Origin: Scheffersomyces stipitis CBS 6054
Taxonomy: Eukaryota; Ascomycota; Pichiomycetes; Serinales; Debaryomycetaceae
Assembly (NCBI RefSeq): GCF_000209165.1
Contig: NC_009068.1
Span: forward strand, 992,001 to 1,056,000
Direction of reading: 5' to 3'
DNA length: 64,000 nucleotides
Shown here: piece after piece, positions 21,764-31,272 of the stretch
How the letters are laid out: every line of letters starts with the position of its first letter
How positions within the stretch are numbered: position 1 is the stretch's first letter
The notes under the pieces: model-generated
The model's database searches: none
Told to the model about the DNA's origin: nothing
The model's input: the letters and a program-made list of their open reading frames with translations, nothing else
Made by a program: the position numbers and the translations under genes

Positions 21764-24448
21764 CTAACCACGAAGCCCGAATGCCAAACCAATCATGGCA
21801 AGAACAATAGCAAACCATGCCAATCCTACCAAGCAACTGATGATCTTCTGTGCACGGGAAAACTTCTTGACCAGACCATATCTCTTGCTGCTCTCTTTCT
21901 TCTCGTTGTAGTATGAGATACCTGAGTAGTATTGGCTTGAGGAACGACGATTGTTGTCAAAGAGCCCACATGTGATTAACAAGTAGATTGGTGGAACAAC
22001 CAATCCCAAGATCATGAGACTTCCAAATTTGGCCCATGAGTGGTTTTCTACTTGAGGTGACTGAGTCACAGTACGCTTACGTCCAAGATATTCGATCTCT
22101 TTCTCGATCTGTGCAAAGTCATACCTTTCGTTCTCAGGCTGAGGTGCTGGACGACGAACGCTGTCTTCTGGAATGGGAATCGTGATCTTGGTAACCGGGA
22201 TAAGGGGCTGGGTAGCCACGGAGGCAGTTGAGCCATAACGTTGCTCAATTCCACGAGGCTTGTCAAAGTCACCAATGTGCTCATCAAAGATCTTCTCGAT
22301 GTACTCCTTGTTGCTATTGGAACGCAGAACCATAGAGATTCCCGAATGTGACGTCCTTCCAGTATGATACAGTGTTACCGAGTTGACATCAGAATGTGAT
22401 CCTGGATGTATCACAGCTTGCTGAGGAATAGGAACAATGACAGGTGGACTGCTGGGAGGAACAGCATGCTGTGCAGCTGCAAAAGGATTGTTGCTGCCGG
22501 CCGGTTGGAAATGCTTGTAATCAGAACCACTGGATGTGCTACTGATAGTGGGCACATGCTTTCCTTTAGGCTGCTGGCTAGGCTGCTGTCCCGTATGGTT
22601 GTGTTCGTAGTATGACCATCTGTTTTCGCCCTCATCATAGTCCTTATCCTGGACTTTATACAACATCACAGGCAAATCATTTGTAGAGTCAACGCCTGCC
22701 GTGAGGTTAGCATAAGTGTTTTTGGTTTCGTCCTCGTCTCCAAAAGGATTGGAACCTTTGCTCTTCTGACTAGGATTACTACCATCGCTCATACCAGAGT
22801 TTTCCAACTTGTTTAACAATTCACCAGACGACATCGACGACCGCACAGTGCTATTCCTGCTAGCATTCTCCATCGTAGCATCGTCCTGGATGATTTGCAT
22901 TTGGCTTCCTCCACCAGTACGAATATAGTTACCAGCAGCAACAGCAGTACCAGCAACAGCGGCACCAGCTCCTATAGCAGCAACAGTAGTTGCAGCCGCT
23001 CCACTAGTTGCACCAGCTCCTACAGATTTGGATCCACTTTCCACACCTGCAAGGCGTGGTACCAGAGGACCTGCTGCTGGGTTGTATTCATTAGGATCAT
23101 CAGTGGGAGATCTGGCAAATCGGTAAGCTTGGCGGTCGTGTTCACTTGGTAGTATGCTTGCGTCTATCGACCGAGTGGTAATATTTTCTACATTGCTATC
23201 AAGTCCAGGGGACATGGAGTTTGTGTGGAATCTATGTGGAGTTCCCGTGTTCGAGAGATCAGGAGCAGGATATGGCTCGGTATCTGACTCAGAGAGATGG
23301 GTAGAAAGGTTGTACAAAGAGCTGCGGTTAGGGTCGATGTTGGAAGAAGTACTGACGACCTTCTTTCTTTCTGCTACATTAGCCGTGGCAAGTCTGGGCT
23401 CATTCTTCTTCAACGAAACCACACTGCTATTGCCACTGACACTTGGGTTGCTATCGTTGGATGATATTAAAGAAGCTCTTTTGGACCCCGGTGGGGAACT
23501 GAGTGTGTTCGTCACAGTCTCACCAGCACGTACTCGTTTGTTGACCGCTACAGTTTTTACACGAGGCAAGATATTAGCCGATTGAACACTCTGCGGAGAA
23601 TCTGTCTTGACAGATATGTCGTGGGAGGAGATATCGCCAGAGTGCAGTGGAGGCACCTGTCTTAATTGAGGCTGGTGAGATGACTGTTGGTATATCTGAA
23701 GTATGGGAAGCGCTTTATTCTGTCTCTGGGAATGTTGTTCGCGTTGTTGTAAGAGCATATTGGAAGCTAGAGAATCGTCTGATTCATCAAAGGTTTCCTT
23801 GAATACGAAACGAGCCGAGGTAGCAGTTTTGGGTTTAGCTTCACGATTTTCAAGCAATAACGAAGAGCTGAAGGAGGCCGAATCGTACGTTCTATCGCCA
23901 TCTTCAAGACCTTCTTCACTGGAAGAAGTATCCGCAAAGTCATCTATTGTCGTTGCTCTGCTATCTCTAGCAGCAAAGTTCTTCTGAGTAGGGATAGAAT
24001 TGGAAGATGACTGCAACGACGATTTAGATCTGACGAATTTGGGTCTGAGCAATTGGTTCAAACCTCCCAACGAAGTTCTATTGGGCGACGTTTCACCACT
24101 GAGTATGGGTCCGACAGTCTTTTTTGTCAGTCTTCCTTCTCTGGGATTAGGAGGTGTAGAAAGCTCGGGTTTCTCACTTATACTGTCTATAGAGTAAGTA
24201 GATAATCTGTTCTTGAAGAAGTTCTTAATGGACCTCGTAGGCGATGTAACGTCAGTTGCTGGCGAGTCGGTGATCTTATTTGTAGACGAGCTGTCCAGCA
24301 GAGGCATGGATAGACCCAGATGTTGCGAAGCATAGGGCCCTGCGCTTCCAGTCTGAGCAGCCTGCTGTCTCATCTGCTGGAAAGCCTCGAATCGAGACTG
24401 TTCCTTCCGCCGTTCGGCGGTGTTGGTATCGTCAGAGGGGGGGTTCAT
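21764..24448 (-). CDS. Uncharacterised Ser-rich protein with two C-terminal membrane segments
   Basis: 894 residues, not recognised. Residues 1 to about 770 are hydrophilic, Ser/Pro/Asn-rich and apparently disordered, apart from an Ala/Gly/Val/Thr stretch near 480-510 (GAGATSGAAATTVAAIGAGAAVAGTAVAAG). The last 100 residues hold two hydrophobic segments: one with SLMILGLVVPPIYLLITCGLF and one ending WFAIVLAMIGLAFGLRG, separated by a basic loop with YYNEKKESSKRYGLVKKFS. A motif YDFAQIEKEIEYLGRKRTV precedes them. The layout, a long cytosolic disordered region tethered by a C-terminal hairpin of membrane helices, suggests a cortical or ER-anchored scaffold, which is inference only. ATG at 24448 is the first in frame. 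Confidence 0.65.
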   Translation of the reverse strand: MNPPSDDTNTAERRKEQSRFEAFQQMRQQAAQTGSAGPYASQHLGLSMPLLDSSSTNKITDSPATDVTSPTRSIKNFFKNRLSTYSIDSISEKPELSTPPNPREGRLTKKTVGPILSGETSPNRTSLGGLNQLLRPKFVRSKSSLQSSSNSIPTQKNFAARDSRATTIDDFADTSSSEEGLEDGDRTYDSASFSSSLLLENREAKPKTATSARFVFKETFDESDDSLASNMLLQQREQHSQRQNKALPILQIYQQSSHQPQLRQVPPLHSGDISSHDISVKTDSPQSVQSANILPRVKTVAVNKRVRAGETVTNTLSSPPGSKRASLISSNDSNPSVSGNSSVVSLKKNEPRLATANVAERKKVVSTSSNIDPNRSSLYNLSTHLSESDTEPYPAPDLSNTGTPHRFHTNSMSPGLDSNVENITTRSIDASILPSEHDRQAYRFARSPTDDPNEYNPAAGPLVPRLAGVESGSKSVGAGATSGAAATTVAAIGAGAAVAGTAVAAGNYIRTGGGSQMQIIQDDATMENASRNSTVRSSMSSGELLNKLENSGMSDGSNPSQKSKGSNPFGDEDETKNTYANLTAGVDSTNDLPVMLYKVQDKDYDEGENRWSYYEHNHTGQQPSQQPKGKHVPTISSTSSGSDYKHFQPAGSNNPFAAAQHAVPPSSPPVIVPIPQQAVIHPGSHSDVNSVTLYHTGRTSHSGISMVLRSNSNKEYIEKIFDEHIGDFDKPRGIEQRYGSTASVATQPLIPVTKITIPIPEDSVRRPAPQPENERYDFAQIEKEIEYLGRKRTVTQSPQVENHSWAKFGSLMILGLVVPPIYLLITCGLFDNNRRSSSQYYSGISYYNEKKESSKRYGLVKKFSRAQKIISCLVGLAWFAIVLAMIGLAFGLRG

Positions 24449-26042
24449 TGCTCAGGCTATGCGAGTGATTGCAATCTGGAAATGGTCGGACTAGGACGTA
24501 GTTCAATGTAAAAGAAGGTATTGAACGGGTAAATGAATGGACGATATCGGTGATATCACGGCCAGGAGCACTACACAATGGTAAGTATCTGGAGGTTAGA
24601 ACAAGAGTGGTAAGGATAGTGAAGAGTAAAAGAATCACACAATAGACACAACAATTGTAAGAATACGAATTCCACTACTTTATCTATGCGGAACAATGAA
24701 AATATTTAACAGCTTAACCTCAAGAGCATAGGCGAATTAGGCGGTAAGCCCACAACCATACTAGACGTCAAAAAGACGATGCCATGTAAACAATAAGAAG
24801 CTAGGGGCCACATACGACATGTAAGCCTGCAATGCATACACCTAGCAGCCTCAATACGGACAAAATAGCATGGCAATTTCACCTTGGTGTGGAGTCTGTT
24901 GCTGGAGATAGCTGCAGAGGATGTTTGCAATGCACCCCAATCGGGAAATAGTGTTCCAAAAGGGCCATGAGGCGTGTATATTAACAGCGAGACAAAGACG
25001 CTAATAGAGTATGAGGTTAGAACTTACATAAAGAGAACCAGTAGAGACGCAACATATAGGCAGCTCATAGCTCTAATTTGGCTGAGGAGTAAGAAGGTTG
25101 AAGATTTTCGAAGCCTCTGAACTATCGTTTGAGTCCAGTATGTGTACATATTGTGTAGATAAGAGAAATAATTAGTCTGATTACTGGAAGTGCGAAAAAT
25201 ATCACATTTTCTCGATAATATTTGGCAGGTGTAGGTTCTATTTTCTACCGAATTTATTCCAATTTCAACTCATCCCTTATTCCACCTGGCAAGAGCTGGC
25301 AGAATTACCTGTTGGTTTATAGTTATTATATACATATCTTCATGTATCAATACCACTGTTTCAAGTCTCATTTCATTGGTGGCCGATCACCGTTAATCCA
25401 CATGCAACTAATAGTACTTAATGAAATAACTGCAGGCAATTCTGTTGCCATCTCGCCTCGCTTGGTCCTGGTCGTATGGTGATGCTTGTGCAGGCCAAGG
25501 CCACGAAACTAGTTCGGTTTGGCGAGCCATTGGCCCATTGGATCTCTAATATGGCCCAATCCAGCAGCTTTGATGACATGCTAGCCTTATGGTTCAATAC
25601 GTAGATCTCGCCGTGGACACAACGGGTGTGCAAAATAAGGGAGTGCTATAGCCGTTTCTGTCCTTCTCTATCAGCTCTCACCATCTTCTCTTACATTCTC
25701 GTTTCCTTTCTTCTCGAATTACTTCGTTGTTCTTTTCTTTCATTGCGTGCCTTAAATCTGTCGCAGTCCTCCTTGTTCTCGACATTATTTTTTTCGAGTT
25801 TGCAAGAAACGCACGTAATTCTCGACTTTCTGTTTGCTCCAGTCTACGACCATTCCGTCTACGTCCTACTCTTCCTCTACTCTAAACAAATCATGGTATT
25901 AAATATAGTAGACAGAAACTATCTAAGAACGAAAACGGAGCTTTTAAAGATGTTTTTTGAACATGTAGTGTAACGAGGTGTAGTGTACAACTGCCCTGCA
26001 GTGTCATTAGTAGGGAAGCGATTTTTAATCATATAAGTCCGT
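24449..26042. other. Intergenic region, no gene seen
   Basis: 1.6 kb between the 5' end of the 894-residue protein gene and the 3' end of the third OP4-like gene. The longest frame (25626-25973, plus) opens at GTG and looks random. Confidence 0.5.
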
Positions 26043-27041
26043 CTAGTAGTTGACGGCTCTTCTTCTTCTTCTTCTTCTGACCTTTCTCTTACAAGGACTG
26101 CTAACGGTAGTTCCACCAGAGCTTGAACCCGATCCGGAACCAGAAGAACCACTTCCGCTAGAACTGGAACCTCCAGTAGATGGGGCAGATGAACCAGCAC
26201 ATGTGCCAGCGAAGGCAGCAAATGCATTGGTTACGACCGTTTGGAAAGTGTTGACTGTCAAGATTTGCTTCAACAAGTCTACAGCCAAACCTGACTCCTT
26301 AAGAGCGTCAACAAGAGAACCGAGGTTCAAAGCATTGTTGGCCAATACAGCCTTGATCAAGTTTACGGCAAATGGAATGTAGCTGGAGTCGGTAAGAACG
26401 GACTTGACCACAGAACTGGCTAAGCCAGATTGGTATAAAGAGTCTAACAAGTTGACAACAACATCATTCAAGTCTCTCTTTTCGTTCAACATGTCGTAGT
26501 GGTATGGAGCAACTTCTCTCTTGGAAGTCAAACTGCTGATACCCGAAGCAATCTTATCCTTGACTATGTTGGCCAAGTTGGAAATGACACCCTTGGCAGC
26601 GTTGAACAACTCCACATAAAGACTACAATCGGAAATAAGGTCTTCTATGACATTACCAACCAAGTTGGATTCATCCAAAGCGTCGAACAAGGCTGGCAAG
26701 TTAATAAGACCAGATTTGATGACAGCAATAATGCCATTGATGACAATAGGTTGCAATCTGGAGTCAGTAGCGAGGAATTTAAGGATTTGTGGAGCCAACT
26801 GGGTCTGGTTAATGGCAGCAAGAACGTCAGTGACAATCTGGTAATCTCTTTTTTCAAACTCAATACCTTCGACACCAAGTTCTCTCTTGTGGGCTTCCAT
26901 GATGGCCATGATTTCAGCCATTTCTCTAATCTCCTGCTTCTTTTGAAGAGCATTTTGCGATGATTCCACTTGAGCAGGAGCGGCGCTGACTGCCGAAGTG
27001 TAGGCCAACACAGCGATGGCAGCGGATGTAGTCAATCTCAT
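26043..27041 (-). CDS. OP4-like secreted protein with Gly/Ser linker and poly-Arg C-terminus
   Basis: 332 residues. A signal peptide (MRLTTSAAIAVLAYTSAVSA) is followed by a charged pro-region with ELGVEGIEFEKRDYQIVTDV, a Kex2 KR site. The OP4-type core has VLAAINQTQLAPQILKFLA and LISDCSLYVELFNAAKGVI, which in my memory is the best match to C. albicans OP4 in this window. Two more dibasic sites (SLTSKREVAP and MLNEKRDLND) split the core, so several peptides could be released in the late Golgi. The tail is a Gly/Ser-rich linker of about 35 residues, then one Cys and SPCKRKVRRRRRRRAVNY. The tail is striking in a secreted protein. Function unknown. Confidence 0.75.
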   Translation of the reverse strand: MRLTTSAAIAVLAYTSAVSAAPAQVESSQNALQKKQEIREMAEIMAIMEAHKRELGVEGIEFEKRDYQIVTDVLAAINQTQLAPQILKFLATDSRLQPIVINGIIAVIKSGLINLPALFDALDESNLVGNVIEDLISDCSLYVELFNAAKGVISNLANIVKDKIASGISSLTSKREVAPYHYDMLNEKRDLNDVVVNLLDSLYQSGLASSVVKSVLTDSSYIPFAVNLIKAVLANNALNLGSLVDALKESGLAVDLLKQILTVNTFQTVVTNAFAAFAGTCAGSSAPSTGGSSSSGSGSSGSGSGSSSGGTTVSSPCKRKVRRRRRRRAVNY

Positions 27042-27932
27042 TTATTCAACGAACGTAAAACACTTATTGCGGTCGAACCGTTTATTTCAGTATCGGAAAG
27101 GAAGGGCTTAAAGATTTATTAATTTAACTGGGAATTGAGAACCTTAAATAACTTTCTCTTTTGGGCCACTTCCCCTACTTTTCAGGTATTTTTACTAACA
27201 TCTACCGACAAGCCACTCAAGCGACAGCGTTTTTGCACCTGTTAAAAGGACCTATGCTGATGCTATTTGCCAGAACAAGTTATATAGTCTCTGAGTTGTT
27301 CCGCAATTTCCTATTTTGGATGAGTTGGGTGCAACATTTCCAGATTAGGTAATGACTATTTTTGCACCATTTTATCTGGACAAATTATATCTACTATCGC
27401 AATATTACAAGCCATTCAGCCTCAAACAGAAGCCCTACTTCGGATCATATACAAGTGTATAAGACCTTGATGTTACTAAAGTGTGGTATAAATTGTAAAA
27501 TATATAGTGAATACACTCTGAAAAGAGTTTGTAAAGAGATAACATTGCGACAGTTGATCAGTAAATGAATTCACAATCAAGCAACAAATAGTTTAATATT
27601 AGTACAAATGTTAAGTAACCACATAAGGAAATCTCAGCAAAAATTCTTGGCCAAGGTGGATTTCTCTTAGTGTTTTTTTACCTACTTAGTGTATTCTATT
27701 CATGACAACTTATACTTATACATAACAATTCGTGGGGAAGACTTTTGCTATGATACTGTACGAACCTCATTACTTTCAAGGCAGACAACAGCAGCATATG
27801 CTCACATGGCCAACTGTTGTTTAGGGAATTTAGATTGTTAAATTCTTGTTATAATTTACTATGACGTCCAAAACAGATACATAAGTAAGTAGAATAAATA
27901 ACGAGCACACCAGTGTCCCAAAATAGTAAAGG
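27042..27932. other. Intergenic region, no gene seen
   Basis: 891 bp of AT-rich sequence holding the promoter of the OP4-like gene and the POL32 3' flank. No frame above 70 codons. Confidence 0.5.
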
Positions 27933-29108
27933 CTACTTCTTGCCGAAAAAGCTCATTAAATTGGTTTGAGTCTTTTTGCCAGAAGTAGCTTTCGCCTTCT
28001 TTGCTGCTGAAGAGGCAGGCGAAAAGGTTCTTTTGGCAGCAGGCTTGACGGCCAGTGGTCTGGCTTTTTTCGAGGTGACAATGTATCCATCTTCGTCGAC
28101 TTCTTGTGTGATCTCCTCTTCTTCTTCTTTCTCTGGCAACGACTCGGGTTCTGTCAGCTGTTGACGTGAAGTTATTTGGGGGGATGTTTGAGAGGCTGTT
28201 TCATCATTTACTTCGAGTTTTTCTACTTCATTTACAATATTATCATCCACTGCAATTGGCTCGGCATTATCGAGAACCAGGTCGTCTTCAAAGTCGCTGA
28301 ACTCATCCTCGAAAAGCTTCTCGAGATCGCCTTTCTTCGAAGCAGATTTGCTTGTTGGAACAAAATCGTCTTCTGCCTCTACATCATCATCTGGTCCATG
28401 ATTCGATACAATAACTCGTTCCTTCGGAGTCTTGGTGTCCAATTTACGCGACTTATACTGGTAACCTGAAGAAGCTTGTTCCACTGGTTTTCTCTTGGAC
28501 TCTTCCTTTCTGGAAGTATAATTCGATAACGTATTGACTTTTTTGTCATTGGCCGCTTGTTTTCTAGAAACGTAGGAAGATGTGATCCCAGCACTCTTTG
28601 CTGGCTTGGCAGCTGTAGAAGTTGGTACTGATGCTGGAGGTCTTGTAGCACTTGTTTTTGTTGGTGTAGGTATAGGCAAAGTAGACTTTTCGACTTCTTT
28701 CACAGTAGGACCCTTTATCAAGCCGTTCTTTATGTATATTTCAGTCTTGCTACTATCTATGGGATGTTTCAACTCTTCAAATGCTATTTCATTATTGGAA
28801 AATATGACTTGCTTCAGATGTACGCAATAGATATGGATGGTCGTGACCCTGTCGAATTGGGCTACATCGTTTTCTAATGTTTCTTCATTGCGGCTCAATT
28901 TGATCAACGTTCTGTTGCTATTACGTCCTGTTATCACAAAAGATGCAGTGAGCTTATCCTTGTTCTTTTCGTAGAATTCAGACAATACGAGTTTGGCATG
29001 GTTCACATGAACACCCAATTCTCGAGACAAAGACTGGTATGTGACAGGCTGCTCGTTCTTGATGAGAGTGGAAGCCAAGTACTCCACTTCACTTTGTGAT
29101 GCAGACAT
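27933..29108 (-). CDS. POL32: DNA polymerase delta subunit POL32
   Basis: 391 residues from the Met at 29108. The N-terminal winged-helix-like block (SEVEYLASTLIKNEQPVTYQ, then SRELGVHVNHAKLVLSEFY) aligns with the start of S. cerevisiae Pol32. The middle is charged and low-complexity. Near the end VDEDGYIVTSKKARP matches the DEDGYIVTKRP signature of Pol32. The last residues, QTNLMSFFGKK, form a canonical PIP box (Q-x-x-[L/I/M]-x-x-F-F) for PCNA binding. Pol32 supports processive synthesis, break-induced replication and translesion synthesis (known). The start is uncertain: the frame stays open to 29279 but begins there at GTG. In-frame ATGs lie at 29174, 29114 and 29108, and I chose the last because it fits the S. 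cerevisiae N-terminus. Confidence 0.9.
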   Translation of the reverse strand: MSASQSEVEYLASTLIKNEQPVTYQSLSRELGVHVNHAKLVLSEFYEKNKDKLTASFVITGRNSNRTLIKLSRNEETLENDVAQFDRVTTIHIYCVHLKQVIFSNNEIAFEELKHPIDSSKTEIYIKNGLIKGPTVKEVEKSTLPIPTPTKTSATRPPASVPTSTAAKPAKSAGITSSYVSRKQAANDKKVNTLSNYTSRKEESKRKPVEQASSGYQYKSRKLDTKTPKERVIVSNHGPDDDVEAEDDFVPTSKSASKKGDLEKLFEDEFSDFEDDLVLDNAEPIAVDDNIVNEVEKLEVNDETASQTSPQITSRQQLTEPESLPEKEEEEEITQEVDEDGYIVTSKKARPLAVKPAAKRTFSPASSAAKKAKATSGKKTQTNLMSFFGKK

Positions 29109-29726
29109 GGTCATTGCAATTTCGTTAAATGGTGAATTGTATGGATTATCTAGCAGATCCAGATTTTCCACCATCTGTATTTGTCCCAACCGCGTATCAT
29201 AGCAATACAGGAAAGAGTAGAATTCCTGCACTGACAGATGAGTGGTGATTTTGCGGCAATAGCAGAATGAAGTATGCACTAAAAGATGGAAATTAAGTCT
29301 AGCGAACAGAGAAAGAGAAAGAGAATGTTTAGAAGAAATAAGAAGTACTTGGAAACAGAAGCCAATCTAACTCTGCTGTGCTACCTAAGCAAGCTTTGCT
29401 ACCGCAGGTTGTTCTATTCTTTCAAATAGCCAAGATGTACGTTTTTTTTAGTTAATACTTATTATTAAAGTACCCTGCCAGAGCTGAGTTCCAAGATAGG
29501 CGAACAATGCTGCTCCTTTAACGCAGTTAGTTGTTACAATTCTACAACTTTTATATCATCAACCGTGTTCTATTGAAATGCTATATAAATAATAAGAATA
29601 AGTAACCTCGTAATATAGGCGGGTTGTAGGTGTTCATATTTGTCAGTTGTGGCCGAGAAAACAATGAAATGAAGCAATGAATGAATAGAAGAAAGAATGC
29701 GAGGAACCAAGAGTATCTTGGGATAT
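29109..29726. other. POL32 upstream region / pirin downstream region
   Basis: 618 bp; the first 170 bp next to POL32 stay open in its frame and may be leader or coding. The remainder shows no gene. Confidence 0.4.
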
Positions 29727-30746
29727 CTAAAGTTCGTCCTTTTCAGGAGTCGTCTTTTGCTTGGCTAAGTACGCTAATCTTGCCTGTTCTCTCTTTTCAA
29801 GGTTACCGTTCAATGGACCTTCTATCATTTCCTTGGTCACACCGTTACTGATCAAAGTCCTCCAGGTCTTGACGTTTTCAAAGCCGTTTCGGGCGTAGTT
29901 GTAGTCGACAAAGGCTTTTTCGATACCTTCCTTGGTTGTGGACACAAATGGGCCATATTGCACTACTTTTTGGTCCAATTGCTGGCCACCAATTAAGACG
30001 AACTCAACTTCTTCGTCTTCATTAGTTGACTTGGATACGTTTTCACCAGTGATAAAGTCACCATCGCTGTTTAAGAATACGTTGTTGAATTCCTTAACCT
30101 TGGTATCGCCGTTAAGAACCAAGTCGTTACCGCTCAATACGTACAAGAAGAAGTTGAAGTCCTTAGGAAGCTCTTGCTTGAAAGTGGCACCTGCCTTCAT
30201 TCTGTAGTAGTAGTAATGAACAGGGGTGTAGGCCAAGTCCTTGACCGATTCTACACCGTAACTCTTACCAGAAATAACCTTTATTCTCAATTTGCCGTCT
30301 TGTTCAACAACTTCAGGAATTTCCCAAGATCTCAAATCTCTGTAACGAGGCTTTGCATCTTTCAAGCTTTCTGGCAAATCAACCCACAATTGCAAGCCTA
30401 CAGTAGGGGAACCGTCTTCGTTTGGAACAGGCATTTCAGAGTGAACGACACCCTTACCAGCAGTCATAAATTGTAAGTCTCCTCCGTAAAGGATACCCTT
30501 GGAGCCGGTAAAGTCTTCATGGGCCATAGCGCCTTTCAAAATTAAGGTGATAGTTTCTTGACCCTTGTGAGGATGTTCGGGGAAACCATTGGTACCAGCG
30601 CTCGAAAAATGGTCGAACATCAAGAAAGGGTTGAAGTTTCTCGATCCCATAATACCGATGGATCTTCTAACTGTAGCTCCAACACCTTCAGGTCTCTGAA
30701 CGGCGTTGACAATTTGCTTGACAGTTCTAGCAGTGGTGGAAGACAT
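29727..30746 (-). CDS. Pirin family protein
   Basis: 339 residues from the Met at 30746 (MSSTTARTVKQIV). The N-terminal cupin has the pirin hallmark SRNFNPFLMFDHF, then EHPHKGQETITLIL and GDLQFMTAGKGVVHSEMP. These carry the three His and one Glu that bind Fe in known pirins. A second cupin follows. Pirins are Fe-binding redox-sensitive nuclear or cytosolic proteins, and some have quercetinase activity (known). The frame extends 40 codons upstream to an ATG at 30866 that would add a signal-like hydrophobic leader. That ATG overlaps a TATATATAT element, so transcripts probably begin inside this extension and the shorter start is preferred. The promoter holds Yap1/Cap1-type sites. Confidence 0.88.
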   Translation of the reverse strand: MSSTTARTVKQIVNAVQRPEGVGATVRRSIGIMGSRNFNPFLMFDHFSSAGTNGFPEHPHKGQETITLILKGAMAHEDFTGSKGILYGGDLQFMTAGKGVVHSEMPVPNEDGSPTVGLQLWVDLPESLKDAKPRYRDLRSWEIPEVVEQDGKLRIKVISGKSYGVESVKDLAYTPVHYYYYRMKAGATFKQELPKDFNFFLYVLSGNDLVLNGDTKVKEFNNVFLNSDGDFITGENVSKSTNEDEEVEFVLIGGQQLDQKVVQYGPFVSTTKEGIEKAFVDYNYARNGFENVKTWRTLISNGVTKEMIEGPLNGNLEKREQARLAYLAKQKTTPEKDEL

Positions 30747-30864
30747 ATCTAATGGAGAGTGTTGTAAGTTGGTTTTTATTTGAATGTTGGAATTGACTTT
30801 ATGAGACAATGTAAGTGATGATAAAAGAAAAATCAAAAATCCAAGGCAGAAGGAAAACCAGTGC

Positions 30865-30873
30865 ATATATATA
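30865..30873 (-). promoter_or_regulatory. TATA box of the pirin gene
   Basis: TATATATAT on the minus strand, preceded by CCCC, which also makes an AGGGG/CCCCT stress-response-like element. It lies about 120 bp upstream of the preferred start at 30746, within the usual TATA-to-ATG distance in yeasts. Confidence 0.55.
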
Positions 30874-31038
30874 GGGGTGGAGAGAAGAGTAGTTGGTCAC
30901 AGCCGTGTATTAGTGATTTGCGCCAGTAGAATTTTCTAGCCTATTCCAGAAAAGAAAGATATACCATATTTATGTATTAGTTATCCATTTTTTCGACTTT
31001 TACCAATCCTTTGATAATGGTTTAGCAACCGGATGGGC

Positions 31039-31176
31039 CATGTAAAGTTAGTAAAAATTTACTAACTATTACATGCATCACATGACCTAGATTGCGTCTC
31101 TTAATGCGCTCCCTTACAAAATAAATGCTAAATGCAATTTTGGCAAGGTACCTGCAGGAATTATCCGCATTACTAA
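31039..31176. promoter_or_regulatory. Yap1/Cap1-type sites, two within a near-perfect palindrome, upstream of pirin
   Basis: TTAGTAA (31048-31054) and TTACTAA (31059-31065) lie inside a 37-bp inverted repeat. Its arms, CATGTAAAGTTAGTAAA and TTTACTAACTATTACATG, match after reverse complementation except for one inserted base. A third TTACTAA is at 31170-31176. TTA[C/G]TAA is the established recognition site of the Yap1/Cap1 bZIP oxidative-stress factors. The sites are 300-430 bp upstream of the pirin ATG. The gene on the other side (TMT1/CRG1-like) only presents its 3' end here, so pirin is the likely target. Confidence 0.55.
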
Positions 31177-31207
31177 CTAATGACTAGCGGTGAATTATTA
31201 ATCGTAG

Positions 31208-31272
31208 ATTCGGTTAGTGACCGGGTGACAATGTAACCGAATATGAAAGTATTCGTCGTTGCCTAGACGAAT
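31208..31272. repeat. Two adjacent inverted repeats
   Basis: ATTCGGTTA (31208-31216) with TAACCGAAT (31234-31242), then ATTCGTC (31251-31257) with GACGAAT (31266-31272). Arms are perfect, 9 and 7 bp, with 17- and 8-base spacers. They lie in the non-coding interval between the methyltransferase 3' end and the pirin promoter, and could be dyad protein sites or a terminator hairpin. Confidence 0.5.

Noticed and set aside
27062..27080. GGTTCGACC on the minus strand, resembling a tRNA B box
   Set aside because: The flanks do not form a T-arm stem, and no A box or acceptor stem is visible at the right distance. Similar GGTTCGA words at 3047, 16430 and 46410 fail the same test.
29109..29279. N-terminal extension of POL32 to 29279
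   Set aside because: The frame there opens at GTG, and S. cerevisiae Pol32 aligns from about the Met at 29108. A start at 29174 cannot be excluded.
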